DNA from: Actinokineospora diospyrosa
GTDB lineage: Bacteria; Actinomycetota; Actinomycetes; Mycobacteriales; Pseudonocardiaceae
Direction: 5' to 3'
Assembly: GCF_024171925.1 (NCBI RefSeq)
Contig: NZ_JAMTCO010000008.1
Coordinates: 186,001-250,000 of the forward strand
DNA length: 64,000 bases
In this document: one piece after another, positions 41,935 to 50,453 of the stretch
Numbering within the stretch: the first letter of the stretch is position 1
How the letters are laid out: every line of letters begins with the position of its first letter
The notes under the pieces: generated by a model
What the model saw: only the letters and a program-made list of their open reading frames with translations
Databases searched by the model: none
What the model was told of the DNA's origin: nothing
Translations under genes and position numbers: made by a program

Positions 41935-43581
41935 CTAATGGCCGGAGGTCATGTCGGCGAGGAATCCGGCGACCACGGCCGCCTCGACCTTGCAGTCGAG
42001 CACCAGGGTGCCCACCGCGCCGTCGTCGAGCCAGTCGCGCAGTGCCGAGAGGTCCGCGGTGCTCCGCACGGTCGCCGCGCGGGCACCGAGCGACCTGGCC
42101 ACCCCGGCGAAGTCGGTGTCGTCGAACACCGCCGTGCTCAGGTCGGCGCCCTTGGGGCCGTAGAGGTGCGCCTCGAAGCCGTAGGCCGCGTCGTCGTAGA
42201 CGACCACGACGGCCGAAGGCGCGGTGCGTACCAGGGTCTCCAGCTCGGAGATCCCCATCAGCGCGCCCCCGTCACCGAGCGCGACGACGGTGGTGCGGTC
42301 GGCCCGCCCGCACGCGGCGCCGACGGCACCGGCGAACCCGAGGCCGATGACCTGGAACGCCGAGCCGATGAACACCAGCGCCGACGGGTCGGCCACCGGC
42401 CAGTACATCATCGGCCAGCTGATGAAGTGCCCGCCGTCGAGCACCAGGGTCCGCTCCGCGGGCAGCAGGTCGGCGAGCGCGAGGGTCAGCGTGCGCGGGT
42501 CGATCCGCTCGGCGCCGCCCCGGTCCTCGAACCCGTGGTGCGGCCAGCCTATCCGGCTCAGGTCGCCCACCTGCGCGCGCCAGGTCGACGGGGCAGCGCC
42601 GAGGTCGTCGACCCCGTCGAGCAGGGCGGACGCGGCGGCGGAGGCGTCTCCGGTGACCAGCAGGTCGACCCGTTCGGCGGTGGCGGCCTCGGCGGTGTCC
42701 ACCTGCACCACTGTCGCTTGTGGACTGATGAGGCGGCCGCCGTGCAGGGTGAACAGGTCCAGGCTCGCGCCGAAGACGACCACGACGTCGGCTTGGCCGA
42801 TCAGCGCGGCGGCGGGCGGGGAGGAGAAACCGCCGCAGATGCCCAGCGACCACTCGGTGGCGCCGAACATGCCGGTCGCCATGGCCGTGGTGGACAGCAG
42901 CCCGCCGACCCGGTCGGCGAGGTCGGCGATCGGCTTGGCCGCCCCCGAGCGCCACGCGCCCAGCCCCGCGAGCAGCAGCGGCCTGCGCGCTCCGGCCAGC
43001 GCCCGCAGCGCCGCGTCCAGCCCCACCAGTTCAGCGGGCTGGGCTGACCGGCCGGTCTCCTGCCGGTCGAGTGCGGTCGGCGCGGTATCGGGGACCTCGG
43101 CGGTGAGCAGGTCACCCGGCAGGCACAGCACGACCGGGCAGTGCTGGTCGCGGGCGATCCGCAGCGCCCTCGCGGTGTCGGCGCGGGCGGCCCCCACCGA
43201 GCCGATCCGGACCACCTCCGCGCCGAGCGAGCGGGCCAGCCCGGTCTGGTCGACGTCGATGCGGCGCATCCGGTCGGTCGGCGCGTCCCCGCAGACCACC
43301 AGCAGCCCGCTGCGGTGCTTGACCGCCTCGGCCAGCCCGGTGGCGATGTTGGTGACCCCGGGCCCGTGGCTGGTGGTGCACACCGCGACCTCGCCGGTGG
43401 CGCGGTGGTAGGCGTCGGCCATCGCGACCGCGCCGCCCTCGTGCCGGGCCGCCACGTAGCGCACCCCGGCGCCGGTCAGCCCGGCGACGGTCATGATGTT
43501 CCCGCCGCCCACCACCCCGAACGCCTGCCGGAGCCCGTGCTCGGCCAGGGTCGCGGCCACCACGGCCGCGAGCGCGCTCAC
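41935..43581 (-). CDS. Thiamine-diphosphate-dependent enzyme (acetolactate-synthase-like)
   Basis: 548 residues with the three-domain ThDP layout: a Pyr domain with catalytic Glu48 in RHEGGAVAMADAY, a central domain, and a PP domain with the ThDP/Mg motif GDGGALMGISELETLV ending in YDDAAYG. Members decarboxylate 2-oxo acids or join the resulting activated aldehyde to another carbonyl (acetolactate synthase, benzoylformate decarboxylase and others); the residues do not tell which. The GTG start overlaps the stop of the methyltransferase gene, so both are translated from one message. Acting on the same 2-oxo acid is plausible. Confidence 0.88.
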   Translation of the reverse strand: MSALAAVVAATLAEHGLRQAFGVVGGGNIMTVAGLTGAGVRYVAARHEGGAVAMADAYHRATGEVAVCTTSHGPGVTNIATGLAEAVKHRSGLLVVCGDAPTDRMRRIDVDQTGLARSLGAEVVRIGSVGAARADTARALRIARDQHCPVVLCLPGDLLTAEVPDTAPTALDRQETGRSAQPAELVGLDAALRALAGARRPLLLAGLGAWRSGAAKPIADLADRVGGLLSTTAMATGMFGATEWSLGICGGFSSPPAAALIGQADVVVVFGASLDLFTLHGGRLISPQATVVQVDTAEAATAERVDLLVTGDASAAASALLDGVDDLGAAPSTWRAQVGDLSRIGWPHHGFEDRGGAERIDPRTLTLALADLLPAERTLVLDGGHFISWPMMYWPVADPSALVFIGSAFQVIGLGFAGAVGAACGRADRTTVVALGDGGALMGISELETLVRTAPSAVVVVYDDAAYGFEAHLYGPKGADLSTAVFDDTDFAGVARSLGARAATVRSTADLSALRDWLDDGAVGTLVLDCKVEAAVVAGFLADMTSGH

Positions 43582-44588
43582 CTCGGTGCCAGTTCGAACA
43601 CGACCTCACCGACAGCGACACCGATCCGATTGGTCCGCACCAGCTCCCAGCCCCCCTCGGCGAACACCGACTCCCAGTCGGCGATGGTCGGGATGAACGT
43701 GCCCATCAGGTCGTGGCCCACCTCGAAGCCCAGGGTGAACACCGGCAGCTCGGTGTCGGGCACCCCGACGGTCCTGGTGGCGTCGCCGAGCAGGAACCGG
43801 CGGGCGGCGGGGAACACCTCCCGCAGTCTGCGCAGCGTCGCCACGCAGTTGTCCCTCGGCCAGAAGTCGTGGCCCATCATGAAGCACAGCAGCAGTTCCA
43901 CGTCGGCGTAGTCGGGGTGCGGGCGCAGCGCGAGCACGTCGGCCTCGACGAAGCCCGCCCGGTCGCCGAACCCGGCCTCGGCGACCTCCTTGCGGGCCAC
44001 CTCCAGCGACGGCCGCGCGATGTCGATCCCGACGGCACTGCTGCCCGGGTGGCTGCGCAGGACGTCGATCAGCCGCCCCCCGCTGCCGCAGCCCAGGTCG
44101 ACCACCCGGCGCACCGGGAAGTCCAGCCTGCCCATCGCGGCCCAGAAGGTCGGCGCGTAGCAGAGCTCGTCGATCTCGCGGCAGGCGAGCGCGATCGCGG
44201 CGGGGTCGCGCCGGTAGAACTCGCCGACCCGGTTCTGCGCGACCAGCACCGAGGGCATCTCCCGGAACAGCTCCGAGCTGCCCCTGGCCAGCCAGTGGAA
44301 GAACGAGCGGTTGCGGACCGCCTCGGCGAAGCGCGCGCCCGGGGTGACCGTGGTGCCGTCGCGCTCCACGACGCGCACCGCGGCCAGCGCCCGGAACATG
44401 CCGAGGGTGCCCGCGGTGTCCAGCCCCCGACCGGCGGCGAACTCGGCCGCGTCGAGGTCGCCGGTGGCGCGCAGTTCGTCGAGCGCGCCGAGCTCCCAGG
44501 CGGCGGAGAGAGCGAACGCGGCCACCGCCGAGTTGAACATCTCGGCCACGTCCCTGGCCGGGTGGTGGTCGGTGCTGTTGCCGGTCAT
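43578..44588 (-). CDS. SAM-dependent methyltransferase
   Basis: 336 residues: a helical N-terminal dimerisation part (FNSAVAAFALSAAWELGALD), then a SAM domain with VVDLGCGSGGRLID, VGIDIARP and LLLCFMMGHDFWP. Layout and several segments recall C-methyltransferases acting on 2-oxo acids (2-ketoarginine or phenylpyruvate type); this is a weak resemblance. Coupled by GTGA overlap to the ThDP enzyme, whose family also uses 2-oxo acids, which supports a 2-oxo acid substrate. Start ATG chosen where the conserved part begins; a cluster box lies 119 nt upstream. Confidence 0.82.
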   Translation of the reverse strand: MTGNSTDHHPARDVAEMFNSAVAAFALSAAWELGALDELRATGDLDAAEFAAGRGLDTAGTLGMFRALAAVRVVERDGTTVTPGARFAEAVRNRSFFHWLARGSSELFREMPSVLVAQNRVGEFYRRDPAAIALACREIDELCYAPTFWAAMGRLDFPVRRVVDLGCGSGGRLIDVLRSHPGSSAVGIDIARPSLEVARKEVAEAGFGDRAGFVEADVLALRPHPDYADVELLLCFMMGHDFWPRDNCVATLRRLREVFPAARRFLLGDATRTVGVPDTELPVFTLGFEVGHDLMGTFIPTIADWESVFAEGGWELVRTNRIGVAVGEVVFELAPR

Positions 44589-44707
44589 GTGCAGGCACCT
44601 CGTTTCGGAGGAGATCCACGAGTGGGTGGCACGATCGGTCCGGCCGGGGGAAACCCGCCGGTGCGACCGATCTTCTCGCTCCATGGTTCGCCAGATGAAC
44701 CGCGCCG

Positions 44708-44723
44708 ACATCTCTGTGATTGC
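44708..44723 (-). promoter_or_regulatory. Cluster box copy upstream of methyltransferase-ThDP operon
   Basis: GCAATCACAGAGATGT, 119 nt before the start. Confidence 0.5.
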
Positions 44724-44805
44724 GCACTGGCCGGCGCATCGAGCAACGCGGGAGAAACCCGGGTGCGCGCCAGAACGCCGTGCCCACAAGGGAAATCAGC
44801 CCCGC

Positions 44806-45924
44806 TCAGCTGACGTCGAAATCGAGGGTGACCCGTTCGGTGACCGGAACCGCCTGGCACGGCAGCACGTAGCCCGCCGCGAGCTCCTGCTCGGTCAGCG
44901 CCGCGCCGCCGGTCATCCGCACCTCGCCGTCGACCACCTTGGCCCGGCAGGTGACGCACACCCCGGTGCGACAGGAGTACGGCAGTTCCGGGCGCACGCT
45001 CATCGCGGCGTCGAGCAACCGCTGCCCACCCGGGTGCCGCACGACCGAGGTCCGGCCGTCGAGCACCACCACCAGCTCGTGCGGCTGCCCGGGGGAACGG
45101 ACGGGCTCGACGGGGGAGGGGGGCGCGATCCGCGCCGTGGCCGCGGGCGCGGTGTCGCCGTGGAACAGTTCGGTGTGCACGATCGAGTCGTCGGCACTGT
45201 CCACACCGTGCTCGGCCAGGGTCCGCCGCGCCGCCTGCACCACCCCCGGCGGTCCGCACAGGAACCACTCGGCGACCCGACCCGGCTCGAGGGCGGTGGC
45301 GAGGTAGCGGGTCAGCGTGACGTGGTCGAGGCGCCCGTGTGAGAGGCCGGAGCCCGCGCGCTCGCGGGAGAACACCGGCACCAGCCGCAGCCGCGCCGGG
45401 TACCGGTTCTTCAGGTCGGCCAGTTCCTCGACGAACATCGCCGAGTCGACCGTGCGGCTGCCGTGCAGGACGGTGACGCTGCTGCGCGGCTCGACCGCCA
45501 ACGCGGTCGCCGCCAGCGACAGCACGGGCGTGATGCCGGACCCGGCGGCGATCGCCGCGTAGTGGGCCCGGCGACCCGGGTCGAACGCGGTGGTGAAGTT
45601 CCCGACCGGGGGCAGCACGTCCAGGCACCACCCCGGCCGCAGCGACTCGGCGACATACCCGGAGAACCGCCCGCCCGGCACCACGCGCACCCCGATCCGC
45701 AACACCCCGTCGCGGCGCAGCTGTTCCGGGGTGGAGCACAGCGAGTAGGAGCGGCGCAGCTCCACACCGTCCACATACGCGCGCAGGGTGATGTGCTGCC
45801 CGGCGCTGAAGGCGAACACCGCGCGCAACGCGACCGGGACCAGGCACGTGAGGGCCACCGCGCTGCCGTCGGCGGCCGCCTGCTCGACGGCGCCGATCTT
45901 CAGCGGGTGGAACCGCAGGCTCAT
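44806..45924 (-). CDS. paaE: PaaE-like ferredoxin-NAD(P)H reductase
   Basis: 372 residues: an FNR module (FAD motif RSYSLCS, NAD(P) motif GSGITPVLS) and a C-terminal plant-type [2Fe-2S] domain with CRTGVCVTC and a last Cys about 30 residues on (YVLPCQ). It is the electron donor of PaaABC-type epoxidases. ATG start overlaps the stop of the arylamine acetyltransferase gene. Last gene of the operon starting with paaA. The usual PaaE architecture and length are kept, so the reductase should be functional. Confidence 0.9.
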   Translation of the reverse strand: MSLRFHPLKIGAVEQAAADGSAVALTCLVPVALRAVFAFSAGQHITLRAYVDGVELRRSYSLCSTPEQLRRDGVLRIGVRVVPGGRFSGYVAESLRPGWCLDVLPPVGNFTTAFDPGRRAHYAAIAAGSGITPVLSLAATALAVEPRSSVTVLHGSRTVDSAMFVEELADLKNRYPARLRLVPVFSRERAGSGLSHGRLDHVTLTRYLATALEPGRVAEWFLCGPPGVVQAARRTLAEHGVDSADDSIVHTELFHGDTAPAATARIAPPSPVEPVRSPGQPHELVVVLDGRTSVVRHPGGQRLLDAAMSVRPELPYSCRTGVCVTCRAKVVDGEVRMTGGAALTEQELAAGYVLPCQAVPVTERVTLDFDVS

Positions 45925-46709
45925 CCCTGCCCGCCGGGCGGGACCGGCAGCTCGTCGAGGTCCAGGTCGAACCAGGTGCGGTAGGCGGCCCGCACGGCGT
46001 CCTCGCCCACCAACTCCTCCTTGACCCGCTGCCCGTCCTCCAGCCTGGTCAGCGTGGTGCCGGTGAGGGTGACCTTGCCGGTGGGGGTGTGCCGGGAGCA
46101 GAACAGGTCGGTGAGGAACGGCGAGTCCGGCGCGTGCCGGAACCACCACACCATCGGTAGGAAGTCGTCGGTGTCGCGCGGGTGGGCCTCGAACCGGTAC
46201 TGGTGCGCGCCGTTGCGGTGCACGTCGAGGTCGCCGTGCCCGGCGTCGGAGATCTGGTAGGTGCCCATCGGGTCCGGCTGCGGTTCGCGCGAGTCCAGCC
46301 GCATCGGGAACCGGGCGGCGCGACCGAACCCGACGTCGGCCAACCACGGGTCGGGGGAGTCCTCGGCGAGCACGCGCAGCACGTAGTGCCCGAGCAGCGG
46401 ACCCGGCACGCCGCCGAGGACCACGCGGCCGCCGTGGACGGTCACCTCGTAGCCCAGGGCCTGCAGCAGCGCGGCGAAGGCGCCGTTGAGCTCGTAGCAG
46501 CCGCCGCCCCGGCGCCGCGTCACGATCTTGGTGTAGGCGTCGGCACCGATCTGGACCGGCTTGCGCAGGATGTAGTCGATGTTCTCGAACGGCACGCTCA
46601 GCACGTGCCGCTCGTGCAGGTCCCGCAGCGCCGCGCTGGTGGGCCGCGCGGGCCGCTTGGTACCGATGCGCTCCAGGTAGGCGTCCACCGCCGCCGGGGA
46701 CAGGCTCAT
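45921..46709 (-). CDS. Arylamine N-acetyltransferase-family enzyme inside the paa operon
   Basis: 262 residues with the NAT triad: Cys71 in RRGGGCYELNG, His108 in LLGHYVLRV, Asp125 in LADVGFG. NATs transfer an acyl group from CoA, or a carrier as in ansamycin amide synthases, to an aromatic amine. Its place between paaD and paaE, with an ATGA overlap to paaE, is not found in phenylacetate catabolism. It implies that the substrate or product of this epoxidase is an arylamine that is acylated or cyclised to an amide. All catalytic residues are present. ATG start 47 nt after paaD. Confidence 0.9.
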   Translation of the reverse strand: MSLSPAAVDAYLERIGTKRPARPTSAALRDLHERHVLSVPFENIDYILRKPVQIGADAYTKIVTRRRGGGCYELNGAFAALLQALGYEVTVHGGRVVLGGVPGPLLGHYVLRVLAEDSPDPWLADVGFGRAARFPMRLDSREPQPDPMGTYQISDAGHGDLDVHRNGAHQYRFEAHPRDTDDFLPMVWWFRHAPDSPFLTDLFCSRHTPTGKVTLTGTTLTRLEDGQRVKEELVGEDAVRAAYRTWFDLDLDELPVPPGGQG

Positions 46710-46756
46710 CAGTGCTCCTCGCCTTCGGTGCTCCGTGCCGTCAGTGGTCTGGGCCG

Positions 46757-47320
46757 TCAGTGCTCTTTGACGTGGTCGAACGGTTCCCGGCAGGTGAGGC
46801 AACGCCACAGCGCGGTGCAGGCGGTCGACCCGAAGCGCGCCAACTCCCGGGTGTCGACCGACCGGCACCGCGGGCATGCGGGCCGGTGCGGTCGAGTCCG
46901 GTGTGGACTGCCAACCCCGGGCGGACCGTCGACGACTTGTGGACTGTCGGGTGCGCCGGGCGACAGCACGAACAGCGGGAGCGACGACCGGGCGGGCGGC
47001 GGGGCGATCCCCACCGCGGTGAGCTTGTCGCGGGCGCTGTCGCTGACCCAGTCGGTGGTCCACGGCGGCGACAGCGCCGTCACGACCTCGACCGCCTCGG
47101 CACCCGCCGCGCGGGCCGCGGCGAGCACGTCGGCGCGGATCACCTCCAGCGCCGGGCACCCCAGGTAGGTGGGGGTGATCGTGACGACCACCCCGCCGTC
47201 ATCGCCCGCGCTGACCCCGCGCAGGATCCCCAACTCGGCCAGGGTCAGCACGCGCAGTTCCGGGTCGGGCACCGCGGACACGGCCGCCCGCACCGCGGCG
47301 AGCAGGTCGGCGGTGCTCAC
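46757..47320 (-). CDS. paaD: PaaD-like iron-sulfur/metal assembly protein
   Basis: 187 residues: an N-terminal MIP18/DUF59 domain (VPDPELRVLTLAELGILRGV, TPTYLGCPALEVI with the conserved Cys) and a C-terminal zinc-ribbon-like Cys set (CPRC, then a Cys and CLTC). Helps assemble the PaaABC-E complex metal centres. The GTG start overlaps the paaC stop; a GTG one codon upstream is equally usable. The linker between the domains is Pro/Arg-rich. Confidence 0.87.
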   Translation of the reverse strand: MSTADLLAAVRAAVSAVPDPELRVLTLAELGILRGVSAGDDGGVVVTITPTYLGCPALEVIRADVLAAARAAGAEAVEVVTALSPPWTTDWVSDSARDKLTAVGIAPPPARSSLPLFVLSPGAPDSPQVVDGPPGVGSPHRTRPHRPACPRCRSVDTRELARFGSTACTALWRCLTCREPFDHVKEH

Positions 47321-48039
47321 CACCGCGCCCCGGGGTGGGCGCGGTGCACGCTCTGCATCTCCCCGAGCAGGTAGCCGAACCCCTCGGTGTGCAGGCCGAC
47401 CCGGCCACCGGTCGGCCGCCAGTCGTCGTCGGGGACCACCAGGGTCGCCCGCGTCAGCACCGGCCGCACCAGCGCCGCCCACGGCTCGCGCAGCCCAGCC
47501 GGGTCGACCGGGGCCAGCGGGTCCGGTTCGAACAGTTCGTGGGTGAACGGCCAGAGCCCGTCCACGGCTGCCTGCGCGCGCCGCCGCGACTCGACCGTGC
47601 CGTCGCCCAGCCGCAGCGTCCAGCGGGTCGCGTGCTCCACGTGGTACTTGGTTTCCTTGACCGCTTTGCCCGCGATCCCCGCCAGCGTGGTGTCCGCGCC
47701 GGTGGCCAGCCGCTGGTACAGCAGGTTCTGGTAGGTGGCGAAGAACAGCAGCTTGACGACGGCGACGGCGAAGTCGGCGTCGGGCAACTCGACCAGCAGC
47801 GCGTTGGTGAACTCGCGTTCGTCGCGCTGGTAGGCCAACCGGTCCTCGTCGCGGCCCGCGCCCTCGATCCCGCCCGCGTAGGTCAGCAGCGCCCGCGCCT
47901 GGCCGAGCAGGTCCAGCGCGATGTTGGCCAGCGCGACGTCCTCCTCCAACTGCGGGGCGCACGCGCACCAGTGCGCCATCCGCTGCGCGGCGACCAGCGC
48001 GTCGTCGCCCAGGCGCAGCACCGAGTCGAACCGGGTCAC
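47317..48039 (-). CDS. paaC: PaaC-like structural subunit of the epoxidase
   Basis: 240 residues of the ferritin-like PaaC fold: LGDDALVAAQRMAHWCACAPQL, ANIALDLLGQARALLTYAG, KLLFFATYQNLLYQRL and KYHVEHATRWTLRLGDG. In characterised epoxidases PaaC is the non-catalytic partner of PaaA. The GTG start overlaps the paaB stop. Confidence 0.92.
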   Translation of the reverse strand: MTRFDSVLRLGDDALVAAQRMAHWCACAPQLEEDVALANIALDLLGQARALLTYAGGIEGAGRDEDRLAYQRDEREFTNALLVELPDADFAVAVVKLLFFATYQNLLYQRLATGADTTLAGIAGKAVKETKYHVEHATRWTLRLGDGTVESRRRAQAAVDGLWPFTHELFEPDPLAPVDPAGLREPWAALVRPVLTRATLVVPDDDWRPTGGRVGLHTEGFGYLLGEMQSVHRAHPGARW

Positions 48040-48329
48040 AGGTGCTCGACCCCCTCGGGCAGCTCGAAGTGCCCGGGGTGGCGGAAGTCCTTGTCCAGGG
48101 CGGGGTCGAAGTAGGCGTCCTTGTCGTCGGGATCGGTCGCGGTGATGTGCTCGGCGGGCACCACCCAGATCGAGGCGCCCTCGCCGCGGCGGGTGTGCAG
48201 GTCACGGGCGTTGTGCAGGGCCAGTTCCGCGTCCGGGGCGTGCACGCTGCCCACGTGCAGGTGGGTCAGGCCGCGGCGGGCGCGGACGAACACCTCCCAC
48301 AACGGCCAGTCCGCCGGTGCCGCGCTCAC
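48036..48329 (-). CDS. paaB: PaaB-like small subunit
   Basis: 97 residues, the usual PaaB length: [28 protein letters not shown] is the family pattern, followed by [18 protein letters not shown]. PaaB bridges PaaAC heterodimers in the complex. GTG start overlaps the paaA stop (GTGA). Confidence 0.92.
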   Translation of the reverse strand: MSAAPADWPLWEVFVRARRGLTHLHVGSVHAPDAELALHNARDLHTRRGEGASIWVVPAEHITATDPDDKDAYFDPALDKDFRHPGHFELPEGVEHL

Positions 48330-49414
48330 GCGGGTAACCCCTGCCGGGCCGCCGGTGCGCCCTGGTGCGCTGTGCTGTGCTGTGGTCCGCCGTGGTGCTT
48401 GGCGGCGTAGGCGGTGGCCGCCTCGCGGACCCACGCGCCGTCCTCGTGCACCCGCCTGCGGTGGTCCATCCGCTGCCGGTTGCACGGCCCGTGCCCGGCG
48501 ACCACCCGGCGCAGTTCGTCCCAGTCGGGCTCGGTGAAGTCGTGGTGGCCGCGCTCGGCGTTCCAGCGCAACGCCGGGTCGGGCAGCCTGACCCCCAGGA
48601 CCTCGGCCTGCGGCACGCAGATGTCGACGAACCGCTGCCGCAGCTCGTCGTTGCTGAACCGCTTGATCTTCCAGGCCATCGACCGGTCCGAGTGGGTGGA
48701 GCGGTTGTGCGGCGGCCCGAACATCGCCAGCGCCGGGTACCACCACCGGTCCACCGCGTCCTGGGCCATGGCCCGCTGCGCCGGTGTGCCCGCGGCGAGC
48801 ACCCGCAGCGCGTCGAAGCCCTGCCGGTGGTGGAAGGACTCCTCGCGGCAGACCCGCACCATCGCCCTGGCGTAGGGGCCGTAGGACGAGCGGCACAGCG
48901 TGACCTGGTTGACCACCGCGGCACCGTCGGTGAGCCAGGCGAGCGCGCCGACGTCGGCCCAGGTGAGCGTCGGGTAGTTGATGAACGACAGGTACCGCTG
49001 GCGGCCCTCGTGCAGCGCGTCGAGCATCCACTCCCGACTGACCCCGAGGGTTTCGGCCGCGGAGTACAGGTAGAGCCCGTGCCCGGCCTCGTCCTGCACC
49101 TTCGCCAGCAGGATCGCCTTGCGCCGCAGGCTGGGCGCGCGGGTGATCCAGTTGCGCTCTGGCTGCATCCCGACGACCTCGGAGTGCGCGTGCTGGGCGA
49201 TCTGGCGGATGAGCCCGGCGCGGTAGCCCTCCGGCATCCAGTCGGTCGGCTCGACCTTGTGCTCGCCGTCGATCAGCGCGTCGAAGGACGCCTGCCCGAC
49301 GGCGCGGCGCTGCGGGCGGGCCGCGGCGAGCAGGTCGCGCTCGGCCGCGTCGACCTGCTCGGCGAGCAACTCGCTGCCGGGTGGTCGCTGCGCGGCCAAG
49401 TCGGTGTGCTCCAC
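48326..49414 (-). CDS. paaA: PaaA-like di-iron epoxidase catalytic subunit
   Basis: 362 residues of the phenylacetyl-CoA epoxidase oxygenase subunit. Seen: [15 protein letters not shown], the metal-ligand segments [13 protein letters not shown] (E109, H112) and [15 protein letters not shown], and [18 protein letters not shown]. It epoxidises the aromatic ring of an aryl-CoA with O2. The C-terminal 20 residues are low complexity. GTG start after GAGGAGGGGCAC. No paaG, paaZ, paaJ or phenylacetate-CoA ligase is nearby; benzoate-type CoA ligases and tryptophan dioxygenase are. The substrate is therefore more likely a benzoyl- or anthraniloyl-type CoA than phenylacetyl-CoA (inference). Confidence 0.93.
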   Translation of the reverse strand: MEHTDLAAQRPPGSELLAEQVDAAERDLLAAARPQRRAVGQASFDALIDGEHKVEPTDWMPEGYRAGLIRQIAQHAHSEVVGMQPERNWITRAPSLRRKAILLAKVQDEAGHGLYLYSAAETLGVSREWMLDALHEGRQRYLSFINYPTLTWADVGALAWLTDGAAVVNQVTLCRSSYGPYARAMVRVCREESFHHRQGFDALRVLAAGTPAQRAMAQDAVDRWWYPALAMFGPPHNRSTHSDRSMAWKIKRFSNDELRQRFVDICVPQAEVLGVRLPDPALRWNAERGHHDFTEPDWDELRRVVAGHGPCNRQRMDHRRRVHEDGAWVREAATAYAAKHHGGPQHSTAHQGAPAARQGLPA

Positions 49415-49481
49415 GTGCCCCTCCTCGCTGGCGGACCCGGGCGGCTGGCCCCGATCAGCATGGTCGGCGACCACCGCGGCC

Positions 49482-49497
49482 GCTTCTCCCCGATTGC
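49482..49497 (-). promoter_or_regulatory. Cluster box copy upstream of paa operon
   Basis: GCAATCGGGGAGAAGC, 67 nt before the paaA start. Confidence 0.5.
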
Positions 49498-49526
49498 GCA
49501 GTTGGCTTTGTTGGGCCGAATGTCGG

Positions 49527-50321
49527 CTACATTGTGCTCCGCACGGCGGCCAGATCGGGGAACAGCGGCTTGAACAGCGTCGCCCGCAAGTAGGCCACCC
49601 CGGTGGACCCACCCGTACCCGGTTTGTCGCCTATCATGCGTTCGACCATCTTCACGTGCCGGTAACGCCATTCCTGAATACCGTGGTCCAGGTCGACGAG
49701 GCGTTCGCACACCTGCGCCGCGCCGCCGTCATCGCGATATACCAGGGCCAGCACCTCCTGTATTTCCGGGGACTCCTCCAGTTGCCGGGTCACGTCCCGG
49801 TCCAACCGCTCCTGGGGAATGGCGTAACCGCGGGCGCGCAGGTAGCACAGGAATGAGTCGTAGATGCACGGCCTGTTCATCGCCGCGGCGAGCCTGCCGT
49901 ACTCGGGGCCGTCGACCGGGTAGCGCTCCAGCACCCTGGCGTCGCGACCGCCCAGCGCCGCCTCCACCTCGCGGAACTGCGCGGACTGGAAGCCGCTGCC
50001 CGAGCGCAGCCCGGCCCGGAAGGTCAGGAACTGGCGCGGGGTCATGGTCTCGATGACATCGATCTGGGCGACGACCGCCCGGACGATGGTGTGGATCCGG
50101 TGCAGCGCGTGCAACGCGTGCGTGGTGTGCCCGCCGTTGAGTTCGTGTTGCAGTTTGGTGAACTCGTGCAGCAACTCCTTGAACCACAGTTCGTGGACCT
50201 GGTGCACGATGATGAACAGCAACTCGTCGTGTTCGTCGGTTGTCGGCCGTTGTGCCATCAGGATCTCATCGAGGGCGAGATACGAGGAATACGTCAGCAC
50301 GGTTGTGTAATCGACAGTCAC
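49527..50321 (-). CDS. kynA: Tryptophan 2,3-dioxygenase
   Basis: 264 residues, normal for the bacterial heme enzyme that opens the indole ring of tryptophan to N-formylkynurenine. Seen: [45 protein letters not shown] and [20 protein letters not shown] with the heme-proximal His and substrate-binding Arg/Thr regions. GTG start with GGAGGGGATCGTA. It lies upstream of paaA on the same strand. No kynurenine formamidase or kynureninase is in the window; these may be supplied by the host or lie outside. In this setting it likely feeds a kynurenine/anthranilate-type precursor into the cluster. Confidence 0.93.
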   Translation of the reverse strand: MTVDYTTVLTYSSYLALDEILMAQRPTTDEHDELLFIIVHQVHELWFKELLHEFTKLQHELNGGHTTHALHALHRIHTIVRAVVAQIDVIETMTPRQFLTFRAGLRSGSGFQSAQFREVEAALGGRDARVLERYPVDGPEYGRLAAAMNRPCIYDSFLCYLRARGYAIPQERLDRDVTRQLEESPEIQEVLALVYRDDGGAAQVCERLVDLDHGIQEWRYRHVKMVERMIGDKPGTGGSTGVAYLRATLFKPLFPDLAAVRSTM

Positions 50322-50406
50322 TACGATCCCCTCCGGGTGATGACGATAACGAGCCACGCCCGCAAAGGCTAGTCTGGCAGCATGCGGAGGAAAGCGGGCC
50401 AAGAGC

Positions 50407-50422
50407 GCATTCCTGGAGAAGC
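50407..50422 (+). promoter_or_regulatory. Cluster box copy upstream of first aryl-CoA ligase
   Basis: GCATTCCTGGAGAAGC, 31 nt before ATG 50454. Its position inside the open frame argues against an upstream start at 50382. Confidence 0.55.
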
Positions 50423-50453
50423 AGGCCCCCCGGGCCCACACGAGAATGTCCGG

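Noticed and set aside
44806-49414. Reading the Paa genes as a normal phenylacetate catabolic operon
   Set aside because: The phenylacetate-CoA ligase, isomerase, PaaZ and beta-oxidation genes are missing, a NAT gene is inserted before paaE, and a cluster box precedes the operon.
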